Source: Priapulus caudatus (Eukaryota; Priapulida; Priapulimorpha; Priapulimorphida; Priapulidae). From it: DNA of 57,021 bases. Positions 47,725 through 57,021 of the stretch are shown piece after piece. The number at the start of each line of letters is the position of its first letter. Position 1 is the stretch's first letter. The stretch is from NCBI RefSeq assembly GCF_000485595.1, contig NW_014577096.1, positions 754,469 to 811,489 of the forward strand, given 5' to 3'. The notes beneath the pieces were generated by a model. It did no database searches. It was not told the origin of the DNA and worked only from the letters and a program-made list of their open reading frames with translations. A program made the translations under genes and the position numbers.

Positions 47725-48940
47725 ATATATCCCATCTGCTATGTTTTCATGTGAAACGTATCGTTTCTTTCTATATGTAATTATTACAGAATAATATTTG
47801 TACAGCTGGCCGGGTTAACACTATAGACGTTTAGTCAAAAAGTTTAATCGGAAAAATGGGATCTGAATGAGTAAATCGAGCTTCGGACATTCAACTACTC
47901 AGAATTCAGTAAGTAAACGGTGTGCGACTATGGTGTTTATGCTGGCTTTCATGACGCACGTATGGACGTGTACGGCGCTGGGTAAAACCATTGTCATTAT
48001 ATAATTCTCGTCAAACAATTTGAAATAACATCATGCACAACAATTCCGTCGCACAAACACACTGGTCTTCTGCTCTAGTTGTGAAATTGCTACCTCTGTA
48101 AGTATGACATTGCTGCGTTCTTCTGATGAGAAGATAAATTTTCTCGTATGTTTATGTAAGAATATCGAAAAATCTGCACCGTGTAGGCCCTATGTACGAG
48201 TGAGTCTAGCGTTCACGTCAAGAAGTTATTAGCGATGAGCGAGAATGAGACCCAGCTTGAATTGACAGGTGACGATACGCTAGCACTGAATTCTTTGTTC
48301 ATGTCGTCTCTCTGACGTTCGCCCTGGCGTCTCTGGTAACGGATACTTGTTTATATTGATTTTTCTCAACACATGCTATATGCAGAAATTTTAAGCTGTC
48401 TATAAGTAACATTTAATGAGCATCAGGAGTTTTTAGCACATTTTAACTAAATATGTTAATTATACATTCTTTCCATATGTGCAATAATCCCATAAACACG
48501 TTCTGGTAATTACGTGATAAACGATCTACGATCTTTTATATCAAGTCTTTTATCCATAACCGCCGAGTCGTAACTATTTTTTTCCGAATAACACACCTTT
48601 TATCAGTGTACTAAAATTGAGAAAAACATCTACAGTCTATGCTATGACATATCAGCAGCATTGGTGACTATGGTCGTATTCTTGCGTTTGCTGGTCGGTG
48701 TGCCATGCCTGAGCTTTGTCTGCCCAAGTTTCATTTCAATCCCAATAAACTCTCGCCTCTAAAGAAACCTGGGATATCACGCAGGTAGTGTTCTGAGTTA
48801 AAGCCGAGTCTAGAGACCGGATGACTGGGGGTGTAGTTAAGGAACTCAGATTACAATCATTAGCGATAGGCATTACCTGCATATACACAATAGTTGCCCT
48901 GTCTCTTGACATCGTAATAGAAAAAAGGTAATGAGCGTTT
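47725..48940. other. No recognisable gene
   Basis: AT-rich sequence with short ORFs only. CCCAATAAAC near 48742 is a lone polyadenylation-like signal. Confidence 0.5.
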
Positions 48941-48948
48941 GTGTATCA

Positions 48949-49022
48949 CACAGACACACACGCGCGCGCGCACACACACGCGCGCGCACACACACACACG
49001 CGCGCACACACACACGCATGCA

Positions 49023-49071
<49 letters not shown>

Positions 49072-49195
49072 CACACACACGACCACACACACACACACAC
49101 ACACAACACACGCAGACGAACACATGGCACACACACAGTATATATAATTATATACTAATATATATTTATATATATCTATATATATATATATAAGT
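48949..49195. repeat. (CA)n/(CACG)n then (TA)n microsatellite
   Basis: CA and CGCG units to about 49138, then TATATA to 49193. ORFs are Thr/His or Cys/Val low-complexity shadows. Confidence 0.96.
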
Positions 49196-49779
49196 GATAT
49201 TGGCATTTACATATATGCATAATCGTATAATAATACAAGTAAAGCGTGTAAGCGATAACGAAGTAGTTATCCGCTTCGTTGCGCAATGAATCAGTAGATG
49301 GTTTACCCGGCTCCGTTCTAAAAGAGGCAGAGGTAAGCCAATATGGCTAAACGATTAGCTAACTCATTTCGTGGGCTGGTGACGTTACTTCGGAGAGCGA
49401 GCGCTGGACGACTATTTGTATAACGGGAAGCGACAGCCTAACACATTATATAATGTACCTTCAATAGAAGCAAGTGCTGCTTGTAAAGTGCCAATTGCAC
49501 GCATACTTCTATATAAAGCTATAAAGTGCTCAGACAATTATTTCTGAAAAAGGCATGAGATCTCAAATTATATGCTCCATTCTTATCAACAAAAGAGGCG
49601 TAATTTTCTGCACGACACAAAATGTTTTGTTAGTTACCATAGATATAAATAGGTTAAATTTAATAGTCTATGATAAACGATTTTATGTGCGTTGCCCTTC
49701 AAGCGCTTCAATGACAGCGACATCATCGTGTAAATAGACGATTTCGTAGCCGAGAACTTCTCACGGGTAGCTGTATTAG
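49196..49779. other. No recognisable gene
   Basis: A 60-codon frame at 49555-49737 has no features of note. Confidence 0.5.
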
Positions 49780-49786
49780 ATTATAT

Positions 49787-50536
49787 CAAGAGCGTATAAA
49801 GAAGGAGAGCGTACAACGGTGAAATGCTAAAACCATGTTGCAGTATTAGTCGAATTAATAAACTTTCCCCGTTTTATTTTGACGATTTTTTACAGTATTG
49901 CAGTTGATCAGCTGCCCTACCTTGTTAATATAAAACAAACCGCATGTCCCTACGATGCCCCTACGCTGAGATAATGAGCGGTGAAAACCTGGTCTTTTCG
50001 CCGAAAACCGACTCGAGATACCTGCTGTTACTCTGACTGTCTCTCTCTTTGAGATAACTTCGGGAAACCTCGCGTATTTTCGTCAATGATTGACAAATGG
50101 AATGAATGACGTCTGTTATTGATTGCCATAGTGATGAACCCTACCTGTGCCCACCTCACGCTGGATGTAGTAAACTCTGTTGTACGGACGTAATGAGTCA
50201 GCGCTACCAGGGCGCTACACAGCGGCGACCGGAAGCAACATACTGGCCACAAAGCGAGAGAGGGTCGCAGCAAACAAGGATCTCGAGTCGGTTTTCGGCA
50301 AAAATACCAGATTTTCACCGCTCATTATCTCAGCGTAGGGGCATCGTAGGGACAAGCGGTTTGTTTTACATTATACCAAGGTAGGACAGCTTATCTATAA
50401 TACCGCAAAAGATATCGAAAAAATAATAGAAATAGAATCGTCAAAATAAAACGGGCAAAGTTTCTTAATTCGACCAATACTGCAACATGGTTTCAGCATT
50501 TCACCGTTGTACGGTCTCCTTCTTTATAAGCTCTTG
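49787..50536. mobile_element. 750-bp fold-back element with about 240-bp inverted ends
   Basis: Left arm 49787-50022 and right arm 50278-50536 are inverted copies with few mismatches and some indels. The ends are CAAGAGCGTATAAAGAAGG and CCTTCTTTATAAGCTCTTG. ATTATAT is repeated exactly at 49780-49786 and 50537-50543. The 255-bp centre has no transposase. Termini and 7-bp duplication match the 47-bp MITEs. Confidence 0.88.
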
Positions 50537-50544
50537 ATTATATC

Positions 50545-50950
50545 ACACACTAACCTTCTCCAGCTCAGCTTCGTGCATGTGAACTGCATCCTTGCTGCCA
50601 TTCTCATGCGGATCTTTCCCGTGTACGGCTTCATCCGGGTGCATCTGCTTCTATACTGCCACCGACGAGCAGCGTTAAGGTTTCCGCGTCAAGCATGTGC
50701 TTAGCGGAGAAGCATTGCTCTAAAATAGCAGCTGCAGCTGCGTGCGCGCTCGCTCTACTAGTTATAATTATATAGTATATGATATAGTTATATTATAGTT
50801 ATGGTGACCCTATTGTTGCATCACAGTTCCAGCGACCACCATGTTTCTTGTTGTTAATCACCTGTCCTATTGCATGCCACGATGTGAAAAAATCAAGATT
50901 TCCTCGCGGCAGAGAGGAACTCGGTACTTTACTCAGTTAGCCACTCTCTC

Positions 50951-50997
<47 letters not shown>

Positions 50998-51480
50998 GCC
51001 CTCTCTCTCTCTGCCTCTCTCGATCTGCCCCGCTCTCTCCCTCTTGCCCTTAATCGCGCGCGCACTCTCTCTCGTTACTCATGGCTGCCTAAAATATTCA
51101 CCATCTCATATAATTATGCGTTATGTTCCGTATGTGTGTGTGTGGGGTGGGGGGGGGGTATACAACTACATCACGTATCTCTGCGCTACGCAAGGGAGTA
51201 GGACGCGGCGCATCGGTGACGGTCATCGCCATATTTATTGTATTATTATTGTGTCACAGCAGCGTGACTGAGCCACATATACGATACACCGGTCGTGTAC
51301 AACACTAGAGTTAGTTGGAATTGCTCCTTTTGCCCTTATGCTCACAACCTTGCAGCATGGCAGGCAGTTAGTTGACGGTCGAAACTATCTCTTCGATACG
51401 GTGCCGGTACCGTGCCTATAATAATAATTATGCCCTTCGACGTTGGCCACTGATCGTCAAGATAGTTGACATATATACAC
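50545..51480. other. Spacer with CT microsatellite
   Basis: A CT tract lies at about 50945-51025 and a G8 run at about 51152. The 50507-50704 frame begins inside the fold-back element. It has a hydrophobic stretch (LSFVHVNCILAAILMRIF) but no supporting context. Confidence 0.5.
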
Positions 51481-51486
51481 ATTTGG

Positions 51487-51651
51487 AGTGTAAAAAATAC
51501 ACCCAAAATACACCCATTTAAGAGTGTAAATTTACACTAACATCGGTAATAAAACACTTTCACGGGTTTGAAGATAGATTGCTTAAAGTGTAAATTTCCA
51601 CTTAAAACTGGGTATATTTTGGGTGTATTTGGGTACATATTTTTTGGTGTA
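51487..51651. mobile_element. Palindromic MITE with ACACCC-rich arms
   Basis: The left arm with ACACCCAAAATACACCCA and AGTGTAAATTTACACT is mirrored by the right arm with AGTGTAAATTT and GGGTATATTTTGGGTGT. Arms about 60 bp with mismatches. No ORF and no clear target duplication. Confidence 0.65.
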
Positions 51652-52278
51652 TATCTAAATCAAATCTAAAGTTAGGAGTGTACATTGCTATTCTGCATGT
51701 TCCTGGTATCGCTGTTGCATTAGAAAGCCGATAAGGCCCAAATTAGTATTATATCGTACAACAGTCTACCACCGGTCGACGTGCAAGACTTCGTACCTTG
51801 ACACAAAACCTCGAATCGTTAAATAAGAAATATGTCAGTACTATGGTCTGACTTGGTCTCACATTTCCCGGTGACTAAGCGCGTAGTAATTAATAGCACG
51901 CGCGTGTCCAAAGCTGAGAGTTAACAACCCAGTCTGGGCAGTGAATTTACTTTATCATGGTATAAAAGCTTCGCCCTCAACGTTGTTTGGGATTGTGTTT
52001 CACAGATATATAGATTACCACTTAAAATGGCGTACCCGTCTCTAATAATGGCGACGTAAAAGAATCCTTGAAGGCGTAAAGCAATCAGATAGGCATCATC
52101 CTCTGTGTCAGCAATGGGGTGGCATGGCGTAATAGTTGACGTAACCAAGTGCTGAAATGGGTGACTGAGCATCGAGAAACCCTGCTAAATAACGGGGAAA
52201 TTTAAGAACACCTTCACCCGTATCCGGGCTACTATTCATTTGACTTTTATTATAAAAATGGCTATTCTCACATACTAT

Positions 52279-52399
52279 CAGGGGTTAATAATGGCAAATT
52301 TGTCATTATTTTGAATGATTTTTAACAAAACAAATTTGACAAATCAAATTTGACAAAAACTTGACAAATCATTGACAGATTTGTCATTATTAACCCATG
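52279..52399. mobile_element. 121-bp MITE of the 7-bp-duplication group
   Basis: CAGGGGTTAATAATGGCAAA (52279) pairs with the right end, whose complement starts CATGGGTTAATAATGACAAA (ending 52399). ATACTAT is repeated exactly at 52272-52278 and 52400-52406. The middle has AAATTTGACAAA strings. Confidence 0.85.
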
Positions 52400-52406
52400 A
52401 TACTAT

Positions 52407-55120
52407 GTATGAAATACAATATAAGAACTCGGCGTGCTGTGATTGTATGTGATACGATATCTGATACTACAGTTGACTGGAGCTTAACGAATCAACGTGT
52501 GTTATTCTGAGGTCGAGTTCTGATCATCTACAAAATAATAACGACGATACTTGACGCCTAGATGGCCAATAGTGTGCTATAATTAACCCGTAACAATAGC
52601 ACGTCTTTGAGAAAGATGAGGTTGCTGAATGATAGTTTCACATTGCAGAGCGGATGTGCGTTTTTCTTTCTCCTGCAGCGCACGATGCGATTGTCAAGAA
52701 CCTAAGTGTGGAAGCATTAAAGGTGATGTGAAGCCGACAATGGAAGCTGTGTACGCACCTAGCTGCGTGTGAATTCAGTGCAGTCTGAGAAGAACGGTGA
52801 CAGACACGCGAACAATCAACGTCAGCGCTCGACATACAATCAAGGAAGCCAGGCAGCGTGTTATATCGCCCACACGATCCGTGTTTCCACAATACTACGC
52901 TAGTACGGTAGTTCGGTGGTATTTATCCTCTATTGTCCGTGCTGAGTAAACTTTGCACCAATTTTCGCTCATTGGCTGGTATGTACCACCCGCGGGTGTG
53001 AACTTTTCTAAATTAGCCGTGTATATTGACGCAATTTTCGATTTGCAGTTAGAGCAAGTTCCGCCTTCCGGGCACGCCACTGGTTTCAATATCATTTGAT
53101 TTATTTCGGTTCATTAACGCAAACGTATCCTATTTCAGTTCGGATATGCAGCCGTCAGTAGTCAAAAACTTTGTTGCCTAGCTACCCAGCTTGTATCCAG
53201 GTTTACTTCCAACAGCACGTGAATGCCTTTCAACGCGGGGATGAGCAGCGGTGAACTGTGGTACGTATCCTAGCTGCAATCAGTTATGAATTCTTTTATT
53301 AACGGCTACGTCTACGCGCATTTGGCACTTGCCTCGTGCTTGTTGCGTAAAGTTTGTAAACGTAGGAAGAGCAGCCGGAGCTCCTACGATTCGATCCCGT
53401 AAAGCGCATCTCTCCAATCCGCGATGGAGAAATACGGTGTGCCCGGGATTCTTACAAAGGTCTCGATTCAGCTAGCGCATTGCTCGGCCGAGTGAATCGA
53501 TGTTTTATCGAAACGCGATGATGGGCACGTGATATATGTGCTCTTCGGTTGAACAGAGCCTCTCCTGGGAACTGCAGTCGCTTCTTAGTGTCAGCTCAGC
53601 ACTGCAACTAATTCAAGAGTCGTTGAAATCATGCCACATTTGGTAGCTCATGTTGCTATAACTACGCGATCGCAAACGTCTTTGCGTATCTCAATGTTTA
53701 AAATAGAATGTCTAAAACATTGCGCTGCCGACACGTTTTATGTTAGTTTCTTTACAATGAAAAAATATTTGTTAATTTAAACAAAGAGCAACCAGCTGGG
53801 CTTCCCTATACATATGAGTAGAGCCACGTAAGGTTATTATGAAATCTACACAGCGACCAGGTAGCTGGCTAATTCTACTGCAATATCGCAGTAGTAGCAT
53901 AGCTAAACACGAACCATATGTTAGGAGGTATCTCCGTTTGTATCAACGATAAATATCTTACGGAGATACCTATTAATTACTAATTATTTTAATTATTAAT
54001 ATTAATTACTTAATTATTAATTACTATTAATCTACTAATTAATCCCGTGTTATTTTAGAACGCCTAAATTTATTATTACTAATGTGAGTAATAATCATGA
54101 TACTAATATATACATAACAGCACTTACGCAAAATACCTGCTTTATCGGAATGTGTGTAAAATTGTGCGCATTTTCATATGTATTAAATTCTATGGAAATC
54201 ATTCTATACATTTCCTTGCAAGTGACCGCAAAACTACTCAACTGCAGGCTTCCTCGTGTATTTCCCGCACATGTCCCGTCTCAACAGCAAGAGGGTGCGT
54301 TCTGAGAGATGACCGTAACTTGAAATCAGACGAACTATTTAATAAAAAGTTCATGACTGTAGATGGCATTCACGTTGTTGGTCAATGCAACAATTCCCAT
54401 GTGAGTAGTGCCGATTCGCTCGTATTCGACTACATTCGTATTTACCCTTCACAAAGATCTTCGTTAAACTAGTGGCGTGTTGTCAAGCTTGCAGCCTCGA
54501 TCACGCTTTGAAAGATTTTTTGCTAATCAGAGTGGCAGCGGCGTTTCCATGCTAGCTTGCATTATGGTAGTGTGTGTATAGTGTATAGTAGTATGTGTCT
54601 ACACATAGCATGAAAATAGAACGCATGTACTATTGTGAAAGTTTTTTGTAAATTCCCAAAAAGGATTTCACTGGGATTCATGTGCAGCTTATATATTATA
54701 TTGTGTGTATGTATATACACATAACGGCGGCAACCGCGGGTAACGGTGCGTTATTTTGTTATAACTCCAAGCAATGACGTAAAATGTTATGCAGCTAGTT
54801 TTTTTTACATAACTTGTTATGTCTTGATCTGTGGACCGGTTAATACGTAGTTAACAGGAATAATAAAGTAAACATAATTATACATTCGTCCGTCATGGCC
54901 TATGCAGTGATACACAAACCACTTACTAGTAATTGCATTACTTACTACCGTACCACTGTATAGCAAAACCGCAACTATGACCTATATATTGAAACCTTTG
55001 CACTTGATAGCGCTGTTGTCATGCGGAATTAAGCGCAATTAAATAAAGGAATTATACTGCACTATAGCTGCAATTACAATGCATTATTAGGCTGAATACA
55101 ATTTGTCAACACATCACATT
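52407..55120. other. No recognisable gene
   Basis: Short ORFs only. A 46-bp palindrome with perfect 12-bp arms AGGTATCTCCGT lies at 53926-53971, followed by TAATTA-rich sequence to about 54045. TACGATTCGATCCCGTA near 53380 resembles a tRNA T-arm but lacks the rest of a tRNA. Confidence 0.5.
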
Positions 55121-55124
55121 TCGA

Positions 55125-55433
55125 CTAAAAATTCAGTGTAAAATATAATATTTTCTCCTCTACACGAACTCCCCTTGCATACAAACTCCAGTGTACCATA
55201 CAATATGTACAAAAGTATGTAATTACAGTTAAAATGATGAAATACAAATTGTATCTGCGGCTTCTAGTAATTACATAAATGCTATACCCCAAATTTACTA
55301 ATATCCATAACGCTAGAAAGCTTCCCCATTGCCGATAAAAACGACGCGGGTTTCTCAGTCGGACATTCGATCCTTTATCCGGAAATTCAAAGCGAGAAAT
55401 TGTGTTAAAATAACATAAAAGCGCCGGGAACAT
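55125..55433 (-). CDS. Hypothetical small membrane-protein ORF
   Basis: A 102-codon frame from ATG 55433 to TAG 55125. It has a basic segment (RLRNPRRFYRQWG) followed by two hydrophobic stretches, about residues 37-54 (SFLALWILVNLGYSIYVI) and 62-82, separated by the basic loop TRSRRYN. This looks like a membrane hairpin and is longer than neighbouring frames in AT-rich DNA. No family recognised, no close splice or promoter signal seen. It may be an exon of a larger membrane protein or chance. Confidence 0.3.
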   Translation of the reverse strand: MFPALLCYFNTISRFEFPDKGSNVRLRNPRRFYRQWGSFLALWILVNLGYSIYVITRSRRYNLYFIILTVITYFCTYCMVHWSLYARGVRVEEKILYFTLNF

Positions 55434-56897
55434 AATTATTTTATCGCGTGCGAGTCTACTATACAGCGCTTATTCGTATGTCAAGGGATTCACACACGCA
55501 TATATATATATATATATATCCTCATTTCATTGATTGACTTCTACTATTCGTACATTTCCAATTGAAGAAACGGCACGTGCTATGTATAAAATCATTGAAA
55601 CAAATCTAACGTACACGGTCAGGTTAGTGTTGTATCGATAGATTGTTCACAATGTGAAATTCGACATGCTCGGGTATCGGGTATCATCATCTCGTAAATA
55701 CACGGACTAAATGGTGCGCTTACTAAGACCCATACCCATGCACTTTATTATTTAGCCTCTGCAGAGTAAAAAATGTACGCACACACTCATGAATAAAATA
55801 TGGAGTAAAAAATGGAAAACGTCGATGACTTTCATGGAGTGCGAAATAAATCCGTCATTTATCAATCTTAAGCAGTTGGCATATACTAAAATAAATTAGT
55901 AATAGGTAACACTAATGTAATTACTAGCAATTGATGATGAATTGAGACTGTAAGTGGGGTAATATCTTTACTCGTGCAACAAAGCTTCTCAGTTGCAATT
56001 GATTGATCGCGTATTATTATACAAAATATGAAGAGTGCTTATCGCAATCATCTCTAGATTTTCAAAATCAGCTGGCGGGGATTAGTTTTAGAGTTCTCGT
56101 GTGTACTTTGTGGTAGCATAAGGAAGTCAATTACGGGATTAAATGTAACTGAGTATTTTATATAAAAAACTATTTGGATTCTTTTATGTGCTCTTTTTGC
56201 TCGTTTTGTGGGCTCTTTGTAATGGGTGTGTACAATTTTAGTGGTTACACGATAACGATAAAAAAAACGCTCGAATAACGTAGAGAATGGTCGGGTTTAG
56301 TCATTTACTAAATTATTATACTAAACATACATGTATTTTGCTGTGTACGTGCTGTTTCCGATCACAGAAATTACATCAATTGTATTTCCACCGTAATTGT
56401 GTAATATATCAAACCTAACTGATTGTTCCACGACATCTGTATACACACATTTCTAAAAGAAATATCGGAACATTTCTCGATTAAACTCATTTCTTGTTTT
56501 TTTTTATGGGATGATGATTTTGTACGCATCAGCCAAATTTACATTGAGTTTAATGCAGCTAACGAATTGCTAAACGTCTAATTTTATTCCTATAATAATC
56601 GATCATAGCATGTAGGCACTTAATAAGATGACTAAGTTTGATTGGAATTAGAAAGCAAATTGTAAATACACATGTGCCTGATACTCATTGATCGGTTGTC
56701 TGGACAAGAGCCTTTAACTTAACGTAATCCGATGCTTTTAATAATCACTGACGCACGTATGCACTCATGACAGTTGAGTTAGATGTCCATATCATAATAT
56801 GCTATTCTCGTGAACATTATATTTAATCGTCTCGATGACGGAAAGTCGAGATCACATTAGAAGTAACAATTACTAACGGACGGAGAGAAATCGCTAA

Positions 56898-56900
<3 letters not shown>
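55434..56900. other. AT-rich spacer
   Basis: Contains a (TA)n run at about 55499-55519. Nothing else supported. Confidence 0.5.
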
Positions 56901-56963
<63 letters not shown>

Positions 56964-56970
56964 GACACAC

Positions 56971-57021
<51 letters not shown>
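56901..57021. repeat. (CA)n microsatellite to the window end
   Basis: About 120 bp of CA repeat with small interruptions (CTCGACAC, CACAACAC near 56961-56975), continuing to the last base. Confidence 0.97.

Noticed and set aside
53350-53415. tRNA gene
   Set aside because: A T-arm-like TACGATTCGATCCCGTA is present, but D-arm, anticodon arm and acceptor stem cannot be drawn.

Overview
The window looks like gene-poor, repeat-dense animal nuclear DNA, probably from a non-model invertebrate; the phylum cannot be fixed from the sequence alone. The evidence is a rhodopsin-type receptor exon with a GT splice donor, two lineages of degraded Ty3/gypsy retrotransposons, many MITE-like palindromes, abundant CA/GA/TA/GATA microsatellites, and no bacterial gene organisation. 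Two 25-N runs (29577-29601, 43966-43990) show it is a scaffold with fixed-size gap placeholders.

Layout. 1-908 is a satellite edge plus unique flank that recurs at 8953-9866. 2335-2777 (minus) is the first coding exon of a class A GPCR, the only convincing host exon. 3168-3501 is a fold-back repeat. About 4420-9060 is a 22-bp satellite whose minus strand is largely stop-free in all frames and so gives long spurious ORFs. 9831-11350 is a 36-39 bp GC-rich minisatellite. 14665-19418 (plus) is a dead Ty3/gypsy element with an internal gag-RT deletion, a 1.6-kb insertion and a catalytically altered integrase. 22020-25519 is a 3.5-kb DNA transposon with roughly 370-bp inverted ends; its unoccupied site is present at about 40695. 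29962-33835 and 45056-47155 (minus) are two versions of a second Ty3/gypsy element ending in a short LTR. 35118-35546, 35608-36019, 38235-38803, 38862-38908, 47671-47717, 49787-50536, 51487-51651 and 52279-52399 are short mobile elements. 52.4-57.0 kb is mostly featureless and ends in a CA repeat.

Two themes stand out. First, four elements (two of exactly 47 bp, one of 121 bp, one of 750 bp) begin CARGRGY and are each flanked by a perfect 7-bp A/T-rich target-site duplication. They appear to be one non-autonomous DNA-transposon group. Second, 39.7-47.2 kb repeats pieces of 21-38 kb in a different order, with dense single-base insertions in one partner and several breakpoints at microsatellites or N runs. 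This suggests alternative haplotypes or poorly polished gap-fill rather than simple biological duplication.

The genes do not form a working system. Apart from the receptor exon, the coding remains belong to inactive mobile elements.
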